DNA of 64,000 nt, from NCBI GenBank assembly GCA_003151335.1, contig PLXE01000094.1, forward strand, positions 27,910 to 91,909, written 5' to 3'. The notes under the pieces were generated by a model. The model did no database searches and was not told where the DNA came from. It saw only the letters and a list, made by a program, of their open reading frames with translations. How positions within the stretch are numbered: position 1 is the stretch's first letter; each line of letters begins with the position of its first letter. Source of the stretch: Acidobacteriaceae bacterium. GTDB taxonomy: Bacteria > Acidobacteriota > Terriglobia > Terriglobales > Acidobacteriaceae. Made by a program: the position numbers and the translations under genes. Below are positions 7,762-16,223 of this stretch, piece after piece.

Positions 7762-9175
7762 TTCAGGCGGCGACTCCAAGTCCGCAGCCCGAACTCCTCG
7801 CCCTCGCTCTCGAAGATCGAGGCTGCTCTTCGAAAAACGTATCGCTTTGTTCGCCGTATTGGCGGCCCTTCCCGGTATTGCCTTCGGCACCATCCTCATC
7901 TGGACCCAGCCGTGGACGCGCGACGTGAAAATAGCGCTGACGGCGCTTGAGTTTTTCCTATGGCTGGTGCTGACGTTGGCGCTGCTCGACCAGATCGTGC
8001 GACCGCTGCAAACTTTGACCAACGTGGTGGGCGCGCTGCGGGAAGAGGACTATTCTTTTCGTGCGCGCGGGGCGGTGGCCAACGATGCGCTCGGCGAGTT
8101 GGCGCTGGAGATCAACGCGCTTGCCGACATTCTGACTGAGCAGCGTATTCAGACGATCGAAGCGACCGCATTGCTGCGACGGGTGGTCGACGAGATCGAC
8201 GCTCCGCTGTTTACCTTCGATCCCGATCACATCCTGCGCCTGGTGAACGCAGCCGGCGAACGGCTGTTGCAGCAGCCATCGGCCCGGCTGCTGGGGAAGA
8301 CTGCCGCGGAACTCGAACTGAATGCTTGCTTCGAAGCCAGAAACGAAACCCTGGTCGCACTTCCCTACTCGACTCCCAACGCGCGCTGGATGGTGCGCCA
8401 GAGTTCCTTTCGCCAAAACGGCGTGCCCCACAAACTGATTGTGCTCTCCGACGTGAGCCGCGCCCTGCGCGAGGAAGAGCGCAGCGCATGGCAGCGCTTG
8501 ATCCGCGTCTTGGGGCACGAGCTTAACAACTCGCTGGCGCCCATCATTTCGATTGCCGGGAGCCTGGCTTCGCGTTTGCCGCTGCCGCAATTGCCGGAAG
8601 AGCAGAACGCAGATTTTCAGCGCGGACTCAACATCATTGAATCCCGCACCGCTTCCCTGCACCGCTTCCTGCAGTCTTATCGACGGCTGGCACAGATGCC
8701 TTCGCCCACCCTGCAACCGGTGGAGTTGCGGCCACTCCTGGAACGGGTTGCTGTCCTGGAAACCCGTCTCAACGTCGAGATCGTGCCGGGCCCCGAGCGT
8801 GTCCTGATGATCGATCCCGACCTCATTGAACAGATGCTGATCAACCTGGTGCGCAATGCTGTCGATGCCGCTCTGGAGCAAGCACAGTCCGCTCATGCGG
8901 ATTTGGAAACCGCAGCCCCGAAGGTTTCCATGCGATGGGAACAGTACGATCGCAAGCTGGCGCTGATCGTGGAAGACAACGGCATTGGCCTGCTTAATCC
9001 CAGCAACGCTTTTGTTCCGTTCTATACTACCAAGCCGGGCGGTTCTGGGATCGGCTTGGTCTTGTCGCAGCAGATCGCCGAGGCCCACGGAGGTTCTATC
9101 GAGCTAGCCAATCGCCGGGACACTCGGGGTTGTGTCGTGAAGGTTTTGCTGCCGTACCGTCCATCGCCAAGGTAG
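7751..9175 (+). CDS. Membrane sensor histidine kinase (NtrY/AtoS-like)
   Basis: The 474-aa kinase starts at ATG 7751, overlapping the regulator stop. Two hydrophobic segments near the N-terminus flank a very short periplasmic loop. A HAMP-like linker (RPLQTLTNVVGAL), a PAS-like domain (about residues 135-240) and the histidine box RVLGHELNNSLAPI follow. The ATPase domain has NLVRNAVDAA, DNGIGL and GGSGIGLVLSQQI. The tiny outer loop suggests it senses within or beneath the membrane. It should phosphorylate the NtrC-type regulator encoded just before it. Confidence 0.92.
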   Translation: MGSSSGGDSKSAARTPRPRSRRSRLLFEKRIALFAVLAALPGIAFGTILIWTQPWTRDVKIALTALEFFLWLVLTLALLDQIVRPLQTLTNVVGALREEDYSFRARGAVANDALGELALEINALADILTEQRIQTIEATALLRRVVDEIDAPLFTFDPDHILRLVNAAGERLLQQPSARLLGKTAAELELNACFEARNETLVALPYSTPNARWMVRQSSFRQNGVPHKLIVLSDVSRALREEERSAWQRLIRVLGHELNNSLAPIISIAGSLASRLPLPQLPEEQNADFQRGLNIIESRTASLHRFLQSYRRLAQMPSPTLQPVELRPLLERVAVLETRLNVEIVPGPERVLMIDPDLIEQMLINLVRNAVDAALEQAQSAHADLETAAPKVSMRWEQYDRKLALIVEDNGIGLLNPSNAFVPFYTTKPGGSGIGLVLSQQIAEAHGGSIELANRRDTRGCVVKVLLPYRPSPR

Positions 9176-9215
9176 CTGCTTTGTTTAGCGCGGACGCTGG
9201 CCGACAGCGCAGTGC

Positions 9216-9659
9216 TTATTCGCCAGCTATCGCCCGATCGATGGAAACAGCACCCGAACCTTTGATCAACACGACGATCGCCAGCGCTATCGCCAGGAGA
9301 TGGAATTCAAATCCCTCACCCTTTTGCTGGCCGGTCCAGTTCATGAAGAAGCCATTCACGTGATGGACGGTTGCGATGGCGACCAGCATGTTGACCATGA
9401 TGCCCAGCGCGGCGATGCGGCTGAGCAGACCAACCAGCAGACCGAGGCCACCGAAGAACTCGGCGCAGATTGCCAGGAAGGCCAGCGGCGCCGGAATTCC
9501 CAAGTAATGGGTAAACGTCCCCATCGTGGCGTGGAAACCATACCCTCCAAACCAGCCCAGCATCTTCTGCGCGCCATGCATAAAGAACGTGACGCCGAGC
9601 ACCAGGCGCACGACGGTGAGTGCGAAGTCATTCGAAGTGACAAAGAGCTTGTGGAACAT
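9216..9659 (-). CDS. DoxX-family membrane protein
   Basis: The 147-aa protein begins MFHKLFVTSNDFALTVVRL. The start at 9659 is chosen because GGAGG lies exactly 6 nt upstream; a closer in-frame ATG sits at 9665. Four hydrophobic helices include the DoxX hallmarks RLVLGVTFFMHGAQKMLGWF and the loop HYLGIPAPLAFLAICAEFFGGLGLL. DoxX proteins are small inner-membrane proteins linked to quinone, thiosulfate or redox-stress functions; no specific role can be read here. It converges with the sensor kinase gene. Confidence 0.9.
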   Translation of the reverse strand: MFHKLFVTSNDFALTVVRLVLGVTFFMHGAQKMLGWFGGYGFHATMGTFTHYLGIPAPLAFLAICAEFFGGLGLLVGLLSRIAALGIMVNMLVAIATVHHVNGFFMNWTGQQKGEGFEFHLLAIALAIVVLIKGSGAVSIDRAIAGE

Positions 9660-9811
9660 GCGCATCCTCCCCAAGAGAGGGCGGTCAGCGAACCTCCCAG
9701 CTCGATTAACTAGATGCTTGTTGCAACACGTAAGTTGCAGAATTGTGCGACGTCCATTGACCTCAAGCCGATGTCTTGCGCTAGGGAATCAATTAGCCCG
9801 AAGGAAACGGC

Positions 9812-11254
9812 TCATTGTTTGTCGGCGGCCTTGAACTCAGCCCAGGGATTGCCCTTCATGTCCTGCAAGACGGGGCGCTGCCACTCAAACTCGGGGTGCT
9901 CCTTCAGGAATTTGTCGGCGATGAAATCCTCTCCGCAGGGATACCCGGCGCGCGCTTGCAGGCTCATGTTCTTGGCCATGGTGCTGTCAGCGGCCTGGGC
10001 CGTCACCGCGCCCTCGGGAGCATACGGCGGCCGCTCCCACTCGGGCACGCCCCGCGGCGAGTTGGCGACATGGCCACAGAGGGAGCGCTCATCGCGATCT
10101 TCCTTGGCTTCGTAGCTGTCCCAGTGGTCGGCAAGAAATTTCTTCGCCATCTCGACATCGATCTGCCCCTTATTCTGCGCCATCAGTTCTTCCCAGCGCT
10201 GGTGACGGGCATTCATTGAGCTGCCCATGTTGCGGGGATCGAAATCGGTTTCTTTCTTGATGAAGTCAGGGTCGCTGGGAAAGTTTGAACCGACAAAGTA
10301 GCCGTCCTTGGTCCGCCATACGCGATGCATTTTCAGGCCTATCTCAAAGCGCGCAATCTCACCGGTCTTATTGTCGGCCAGCAGCCAGTCGTTTGCGTAT
10401 CCGCCATTGTTGTGGTCGAGCATAATCCGCACATACTCGTCGATCGAGCTGGCATACTGCATCGCCCGGCGCGCCCGCACAAACTCAGGCACGCCGTTGG
10501 GATCGAACAGCGCGTAGCCGGTGATGGTGGTCTCGGTGACCATGAGTCCGGCGGAGTTGATGCCGAAATCATCGTCGCTGACGATCACCCCGGGGAAACC
10601 GTCGGTCAACATGTGATAGCCGTGGGTGGGAACAATGTCGAAGATGATGGTCCAGCGGCTACCGGTGGCGATGTCGGTCCAGTTGCTGTGGGCAATGACC
10701 GGCTTGTGGTCCCGGGTCATCGATCCAGTCGCAACCAACGCACTGCAGTTGCCCGGCGCCTTGAGGACGGGCGCGTCCGCCCGCTTTTCCTGTTTGTTAA
10801 GCCAGGGAACGTAGTAGTCAGGAAGTTCTTCCATCGCGTTCAAAGCCACCACGTCCCACAGATCCAGGTTGACGCCGTGGGCGTGCAGGCCATCCACGAT
10901 GCCTTGCAATTCCTGCTGATACTCCGCGTCAATATGCTTCCACAGAATGTTCTGTGCGGTGGCGCGATAGAAATTCCAATCGCGCTTGGTGTTGTGCGTG
11001 GTCACCGCGCGAACGGTGTTAACACCACCTGCAATCTCGGGCGCCAACAGGTAACCGTGCTGATATCCGATGTCGGCGGGAGAGCCTTCGAGGTGAACGT
11101 ACACCCAATGATTGCGCTGGAAGCGATAGGCCGGTTTCAGGCGCGCTTCGTCAGGCTTAGTTGGATCCTGCTTTGCGAGCGCGAAAGTAGCAGAGCCGAA
11201 CAGGACACAGGCTGCGAACAATGACACAGCAACCCGGCGAAATCCAGATGGCAT
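9812..11254 (-). CDS. Secreted C45/phospholipase-B-like Ntn hydrolase
   Basis: The 480-aa protein starts at 11254 (GGAG 5 nt upstream) with a signal peptide ending near SATFALA. It resembles the C45 acyl-coenzyme A:6-APA acyltransferase/phospholipase-B-like group of N-terminal-nucleophile hydrolases. The candidate nucleophile is Cys170 in GNCSALVATG, followed by HSNWTDIATGSRWTIIFDI. If so, the precursor should self-cleave before Cys170 and the 140 aa between signal and Cys form the small chain. It would hydrolyse amide or ester bonds in the periplasm; the substrate is unknown. It is transcribed alone. Confidence 0.8.
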   Translation of the reverse strand: MPSGFRRVAVSLFAACVLFGSATFALAKQDPTKPDEARLKPAYRFQRNHWVYVHLEGSPADIGYQHGYLLAPEIAGGVNTVRAVTTHNTKRDWNFYRATAQNILWKHIDAEYQQELQGIVDGLHAHGVNLDLWDVVALNAMEELPDYYVPWLNKQEKRADAPVLKAPGNCSALVATGSMTRDHKPVIAHSNWTDIATGSRWTIIFDIVPTHGYHMLTDGFPGVIVSDDDFGINSAGLMVTETTITGYALFDPNGVPEFVRARRAMQYASSIDEYVRIMLDHNNGGYANDWLLADNKTGEIARFEIGLKMHRVWRTKDGYFVGSNFPSDPDFIKKETDFDPRNMGSSMNARHQRWEELMAQNKGQIDVEMAKKFLADHWDSYEAKEDRDERSLCGHVANSPRGVPEWERPPYAPEGAVTAQAADSTMAKNMSLQARAGYPCGEDFIADKFLKEHPEFEWQRPVLQDMKGNPWAEFKAADKQ

Positions 11255-11421
11255 AGATTCTCCAATAGACGCAGCACAGAAATGAGATGGCACAGCTTAT
11301 CTCTTTAGTCCCTGAATATCAATGCAAGGCCGCGAGATGAAATTCTCCACAGGGAATATGCAATCAGTTAATGTATAGAAGCGCTAACATGCCGCTGCAG
11401 GGCGCACGCTGTGAGGGAAAC

Positions 11422-12591
11422 ATGCTCGATTGCCGGAAAAGCCTGCCATTCGTGAAATCGGGGGCCAGACAAGAATTCTCAATTCGAATCGGGATTCTGG
11501 CTCTGCTTCTGCTAGTGTGCGCGACTGCATCGCTGGTAGCGCAACAGCAGCCCAACTCCGCGGCGAGCTGGAAATTCGCGGTATCGGGCGACTCGCGCAA
11601 CTGTGGTGACATCGTGATGCCCGCGATCGCCCAGGGCGTCCACCGCGATGAGGCGGCCTTCTATTGGCATCTCGGCGACTATCGGGCCATTTACACCTTC
11701 GACGAGGACTACCTTCACACTCATCCGGATTCCACCATTAGCGACTACCTCGCCGCTGCCTGGCCTGACTTCATCCAGCACCAACTGAAACCGTTTGGAG
11801 AGCTGCCGGTCTTCCTGGTGATTGGCAATCACGAGATGATTTCTCCCCTGACCAGGGAGAAGTACGTCGCGCAGTTCGCCGACTGGCTTGATCAGCCTGT
11901 GCTTCAGCGGCGGCGGCTGGCAGACGATCCCAACGACCACGTTCTGAAGACGTACTATCACTGGATCGAGCGCGGCGTCGATTTCATCGGCCTGGACAAT
12001 GCCACGACAGACGAGTTCGATGCCACCCAGATGACTTGGCTGAAGGGCGTCCTGGCCAACGACGCGAAGGACAGCTCAATCCGCACCGTCGTTCTTGGGA
12101 TGCACGAAGCGCTGCCCGACAGTTTGTCCGCCGGGCACAGCATGAATGAGTCGGCGCAGGAACGAAGCAGCGGGCGAACTGCTTATGATGAGTTGATAGC
12201 CTTTCGTCATACCACCAAGAAGAACGTGTATGTGCTGGCGAGCCATTCGCACTTTGTTATGAACAACATCTACGCCACCGCCTGTCATGCCGGCGACGTT
12301 TTGCCTGGATGGATCGTGGGCTCTGCCGGCGCTGTACGCTATCGCCTGCCAGAGGACCACGCCGCGGCCACATTCGCCACAACTGATGTTTATGGATATC
12401 TGCTGGCGACGGTTGCGCCGGACGGAAGCATCACCTTCGAGTTCAGGGAGGTCAAAGAAACAGATGTGCCGGCCAACGTGGTCAACGAGTTCTCGCCCGG
12501 GCAGGTGGATTGGTGCTTTACGCAGAACAAATCAACCTCTGCGCTGGCGGGCGCGGTCTGCCCTGCGGGCCACACCCCGACAACCCACTGA
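11422..12591 (+). CDS. Secreted metallophosphoesterase (calcineurin-like)
   Basis: The 389-aa protein starts at ATG 11422 behind GAGGG; in-frame ATGs at 11371 and 11389 lack a ribosome site. A hydrophobic signal segment (GILALLLLVCATASLVAQ) is followed by metallophosphoesterase metal-binding blocks in order: GDSR, HLGDYR, GNHE, a histidine block (GMHEALP) and SHSHF near the C-terminus. It should be a periplasmic or secreted phosphoesterase with a dinuclear metal centre. It is divergent from the C45-like hydrolase. Confidence 0.87.
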   Translation: MLDCRKSLPFVKSGARQEFSIRIGILALLLLVCATASLVAQQQPNSAASWKFAVSGDSRNCGDIVMPAIAQGVHRDEAAFYWHLGDYRAIYTFDEDYLHTHPDSTISDYLAAAWPDFIQHQLKPFGELPVFLVIGNHEMISPLTREKYVAQFADWLDQPVLQRRRLADDPNDHVLKTYYHWIERGVDFIGLDNATTDEFDATQMTWLKGVLANDAKDSSIRTVVLGMHEALPDSLSAGHSMNESAQERSSGRTAYDELIAFRHTTKKNVYVLASHSHFVMNNIYATACHAGDVLPGWIVGSAGAVRYRLPEDHAAATFATTDVYGYLLATVAPDGSITFEFREVKETDVPANVVNEFSPGQVDWCFTQNKSTSALAGAVCPAGHTPTTH

Positions 12592-13000
12592 TCTGCTTCG
12601 CGCAGCTTCTCCATCGCAGCGTCACCGGCCCGCTCATGGGATGTCGCATGGGAGTGCCCGTAGCTTGTGACTCCAATCGCGCCTGTTTCAGCTCGAAATA
12701 CCATTTGGCGGGCCGGTCCGCGTCGTCAATCAGCATAAGGCTGGGATTATGTTTCTGCCTTCAGCCTGCTGGATCATGGTTAGCTGGTCCTAGCGAACGA
12801 AGCGTCGTGAACTCACGGCAAGCATGGGCCGCACTTCCCTGAAGCAGATGGGGGCGGTCCGTGATCAACACTGGCTCGAGCGCCATCCGATTGACTATGC
12901 CTAGGAATTGGCGATGGCCGAGTCGCCCTGGCGCGCAGGCAAACACCTCAGAAGACAAACCGCCTAAAGCAGATTGCGAGATGGGGTGTCCGGGCTTGAG
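12592..13000. other. Intergenic region, no gene supported
   Basis: About 410 bp lie between the phosphoesterase and the small basic protein. A minus-strand frame near 12595-12736 reads MLIDDADRPAKWYFELKQARLE and looks protein-like for about 45 residues, but it then runs into the antisense of the phosphoesterase gene. It may be a gene remnant. Nothing else was recognised. Confidence 0.4.
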
Positions 13001-13330
13001 CTAAGCCGTCTTGGCCTTCCTCTCCAACCATCTTTTCTTCATCATTTCGGAGAGACGCTTTCGGGAGGCGGCGCTCATCGGCTTGCGCTTTGGGGCGGCC
13101 TTCTTCTTGCGTTCGGCCCAGCGCTTCTTCATCATCTCGGAGAGCCGCCGGCGTCCGGCAGCAGTAATGCCGCCAGTCTTGCGGGTGACTGCTAATTTGG
13201 CTTGCTTCGCTCCGGGAGGACGGCCACGACGGCTGGCAAACTTGGAACTGAGACCTTCCAGCGCAGCAATGGCTTGATCGAGGCGATTACGTTCGCGGCT
13301 GAGGTCAGTGAGGATTTGTCGAATGTCCAT
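13001..13330 (-). CDS. Small basic AT-hook-like protein with duplicated RRLSEMMKKRW motif
   Basis: The 109-aa protein starts at 13330, 6 nt after AAGG; an ATG two codons upstream is closer to the ribosome site. An N-terminal helix with coiled-coil character (MDIRQILTDLSRERNRLDQAIAALE) is followed by SRRGRPPGAK, which resembles an AT-hook. Two near-identical copies of a basic segment follow, RRRLSEMMKKRWAERKK and RKRLSEMMKKRWLERKA, joined by a Lys/Arg/Pro linker. It is probably a DNA-binding, nucleoid-like protein. The family is not one I can name. Confidence 0.75.
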   Translation of the reverse strand: MDIRQILTDLSRERNRLDQAIAALEGLSSKFASRRGRPPGAKQAKLAVTRKTGGITAAGRRRLSEMMKKRWAERKKKAAPKRKPMSAASRKRLSEMMKKRWLERKAKTA

Positions 13331-13721
13331 GCGCATCCTTTCAACGGGAAATGGGATTATACGCTTCGAAGCCAACTCTGCCGATCGATTTGACGGGAAG
13401 TGCACTTGTAATTCCAGGCCGAGTACTACCCTCCCCCGACTTAGTGTGACGAGTGACGGCTTTGTTGAACTCAGTCCTGCTGTCTGATGCCACCGCGCAG
13501 TTGCAGGTCCTGCAATTGGTCTGCCTGCAACTTCCCGATTTACAATGTGTTTACTGCCCAAGTGGTTTACATTCTCAGGGAAGACTGTCGGCGCCATTTC
13601 GCGGCGCGAAGGTAGCTTTTGATTCCCAGGGGGATGGTACGGATACGAACGCCTGGGGGCGTACTCAATCGCCTGATCGTTCTAGCTCGCCCCAAGGCTG
13701 TTGCACTTTGGCTTAACCTCT
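13331..13721. other. Upstream region of the RND efflux operon
   Basis: This 390-bp divergent spacer separates the small basic protein from the RND operon. It holds a perfect TTGCAGG-T-CCTGCAA palindrome (13501-13515), with a related TGCCTGCAA half-site at 13522-13530, and two TTTACA-like words. No gene was seen. The palindrome could be an operator for the efflux genes but lies about 200 bp from their start. Confidence 0.4.
13501..13515. promoter_or_regulatory. Perfect palindrome, candidate operator
   Basis: TTGCAGG and CCTGCAA arms surround one central T; a third half-site (TGCCTGCAA) follows 7 bp later. It lies upstream of the RND operon. The assignment is speculative. Confidence 0.25.
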
Positions 13722-14996
13722 ATGCGCCCACGGCACTTCCGGATCAGCATTCTGGCCGCGACGACGCTGTTGCTGCTGCTCGCACCCGCCGTTGAGGCGC
13801 AAACCCCAGCGCTGATCACGCTTGATCAGGCGATTGACTTGGCGCTTGTGCACAGTCACTCGCTCAAGGCCACGCGTACCTTGATTCTTCAGAACCAGGC
13901 ACAGGAAATTACCGCCAACCTTCGTCCCAATCCAACTCTCAGTTTTGATTCGCAGTTCGTCCCGATTTTTAATCCCAGCGATTTCAGCGCCACCGCTCTG
14001 AACGAGATCCAACAGTTCGACATTGGACTCGGATATCTGTTTGAGCGTGGGCACAAACGGCAGCGCCGCTTGCAAGGGGCCCAGGACCAGACAGCCGTTA
14101 CGCGCGCTCAGACTACGGATGCTGAGCGGACTCTGACATTTAACGTGGCGCAGCAGTTCATCGCGGTCCTATTAGCGGAATCGACGCTACAGTTTGCCCT
14201 GCAAGACCTGAAGAGCTTTCAGCAGACGGTTGACATTGGGCAGGCGCAGTATAAGTCGGGCTATATCAGCGAAGGCGATTATCTCAAGATCAAGCTGCAA
14301 CTGTTGCAGTTTCAGACCGACGTCTCATCCGCCCGCCTGGCCAGAGTGCAGGCACTGGTTGCCTTGCGGGCATTACTTGGCTATGACGCAGTTCCTGCCA
14401 ATTACGATGTGGTTGGTGATTTGTCGTACGTGTCGGTCACGGCGACGCTGGAGGACTTACAGACCAGGGCGTTGCAGGAACGCCCTGATTTTCTTGCCAA
14501 CAAGCTGGGAGTAACCGCTGCACAAAGCCAGATTCTGCTGGCAAAGGCCAATGGCAAACAGGATGTGAATGGTTCCCTGAACTACACCCACGTTGCGGGC
14601 ATAAACAGTGCTTCGTTCTTCGTGAATTTTGCCTTGCCCATCTTCAACCGGAATCAGGGTGAGATCGCGCGCACTCGCTACGCTCTTACCCAATCCCAGG
14701 AACTGGAGGCGGCGGGTAGCGACACGGTTCTCTCCGATGTTAGCGATGCCTATGAAGCGCTGCGCAGCAATCAGGAGGTGGTACAACTTTATGCGTCGGG
14801 ATATTTGAAGGAGGCACAGGACTCGCGTGACATCAGTGAGTATGCTTACAAGCGAGGTGCGGCGAGTCTGTTGGACTTTCTCGATGCGGAACGCAGTTAC
14901 CGCGCCACGCAGTTGGCTTATCGCCAGGCACTGTCTTCCTACATGACCGCGCTCGAGCAGTTGAAGGAAGCTGTGGGAACGAGGAACCTTCCGTGA
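13722..14996 (+). CDS. CzcC/CusC-type outer-membrane efflux protein
   Basis: The 424-aa TolC-family protein starts at ATG 13722 with a signal peptide (ILAATTLLLLLAPAVEAQ). Two outer-membrane efflux repeats carry the typical LDQAIDLALVHSHSLKATRT opening and a C-terminal YKRGAASLLDFLDAERSYR helix seen in heavy-metal CzcC/CusC-type proteins. Its stop overlaps the adaptor start as GTGA, so it is translationally coupled to the next gene. It should be the outer-membrane channel of the tripartite RND pump encoded here. Confidence 0.9.
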   Translation: MRPRHFRISILAATTLLLLLAPAVEAQTPALITLDQAIDLALVHSHSLKATRTLILQNQAQEITANLRPNPTLSFDSQFVPIFNPSDFSATALNEIQQFDIGLGYLFERGHKRQRRLQGAQDQTAVTRAQTTDAERTLTFNVAQQFIAVLLAESTLQFALQDLKSFQQTVDIGQAQYKSGYISEGDYLKIKLQLLQFQTDVSSARLARVQALVALRALLGYDAVPANYDVVGDLSYVSVTATLEDLQTRALQERPDFLANKLGVTAAQSQILLAKANGKQDVNGSLNYTHVAGINSASFFVNFALPIFNRNQGEIARTRYALTQSQELEAAGSDTVLSDVSDAYEALRSNQEVVQLYASGYLKEAQDSRDISEYAYKRGAASLLDFLDAERSYRATQLAYRQALSSYMTALEQLKEAVGTRNLP

Positions 14997-16162
14997 AGAT
15001 TTCCAAAGATCGCTGGCGCGGCGTAGCGGCGTTGACTATTGCTTCGGCGATCATGCTGGGGTGTATCGGGTGTCATGGCGCCGGATCTGATGCAGGCGGA
15101 CAGAATCACTCCGCGAACCATTCCAACACTGCCGCATTGTTCAGCATTCCGCAGGACCAGATGTCGCATGTGCAGGTGATCACTGTTGAGCCCACCACCT
15201 TGAAGCGGACCTTGCGCCTGACCGGCTCCGTTGCTTACAACAGCTTCCATACGACCCCAGTAATTACGCAGGTCAGCGGGCCAGTCAGCCGGATCGTTGT
15301 TGTTCCCGGGCAGAGGGTGATCCCGGCTGAGCCCATGCTATACGTGGCCAGTCCCGACTTTTCCCAACTCCGGACTAATTACTTAAAGGCAAAAGCTGCA
15401 TACGTTCTGGCACAGCAGGCCTCCGCGCGTGCGAAAGACTTGTACCAGCACCATGCCATCGCAGAGCAGAATCTGGAGCAGGCGGAATCGGCCGAGGTCC
15501 AGGCTGGCGGAGATTTGGCTGCCACCGAGGCTGCACTGAAGGTGCTCGGAATTACCAATCCGGATGCCCTAGTGAAATCGCCGCCCTCGTTCGAGGTCCC
15601 GGTCAGGGCGCCCATTGCCGGCCAGGTGGTCGAACAGAACGTGGCTGTGGGTCAGTTGATACAGACCGGCGCCACACAATGCTTTATGGTTTCCGATACC
15701 AGCAATGTGTGGGTGCTGGTGAATGTTTATCAAAAGGATTTGCCTAATGTGCGCGTGGGAGACCCGGTCACGATTCAAACCGAATCGTATCCTGACATCT
15801 TTCACGGGCGCATTTCCTATGTGGCGGCTTCGCTCGATCCGAACACCCGCACGTTGCAGGCGCGCATCGAGACCGGCAACCCGGGACTGAAGTTAAAGAA
15901 GGACATGTACGTGGTGGCGTCGGTGGATGCAGGTGCCATCCAAAATGCAATTGCGCTCCCGGATTCTGCCGTTCTGCGGGACAGCGAGAACATGCCCTTC
16001 GTTTATGTCGAGACTTCTCCGCAGCAGTTCGGGCGGCGCACGGTAACTCTTGGCGACAGTCTGAATGGACAAACTCAAGTCACTAGCGGGCTAAAACCTG
16101 GTGATCGCGTCGTCGGCAATGGCAGCCTGTTCCTGCAGTTTGCGAATTCGCTGCAGCGCTAG
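14993..16162 (+). CDS. RND efflux periplasmic adaptor (CzcB/CusB-like), probable lipoprotein
   Basis: The 389-aa protein starts at GTG 14993, overlapping the upstream stop. The N-terminal segment ends MLGCIGC, offering a lipobox with Cys24 or Cys27. Lipoyl halves surround a helical hairpin (about residues 120-175); the second half reads VPVRAPIAGQVVEQNVAVGQLI. A beta-barrel and a C-terminal domain (FVYVETSPQQFGRRTVTLG) follow. No His- or Met-rich metal-binding extension is evident, so the exported ion or compound cannot be told from this subunit. Confidence 0.92.
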   Translation: MKISKDRWRGVAALTIASAIMLGCIGCHGAGSDAGGQNHSANHSNTAALFSIPQDQMSHVQVITVEPTTLKRTLRLTGSVAYNSFHTTPVITQVSGPVSRIVVVPGQRVIPAEPMLYVASPDFSQLRTNYLKAKAAYVLAQQASARAKDLYQHHAIAEQNLEQAESAEVQAGGDLAATEAALKVLGITNPDALVKSPPSFEVPVRAPIAGQVVEQNVAVGQLIQTGATQCFMVSDTSNVWVLVNVYQKDLPNVRVGDPVTIQTESYPDIFHGRISYVAASLDPNTRTLQARIETGNPGLKLKKDMYVVASVDAGAIQNAIALPDSAVLRDSENMPFVYVETSPQQFGRRTVTLGDSLNGQTQVTSGLKPGDRVVGNGSLFLQFANSLQR

Positions 16163-16223
16163 GGGAACGCAGTCACGCTCTGGGAAAAGGAACTGTGAGA
16201 CGGACAGTGGCGTCCACATCTGA

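Noticed and set aside
10325..11224. 299-aa plus-strand open frame
   Set aside because: It is antisense to the C45-like hydrolase, with the valine/glycine-rich composition typical of a GC-rich shadow.
12518..12736. Minus-strand frame beginning MLIDDADRPAKWYFELKQARLE
   Set aside because: The first 45 residues look protein-like but the rest is antisense of the phosphoesterase gene and there is no ribosome site; at most a remnant.
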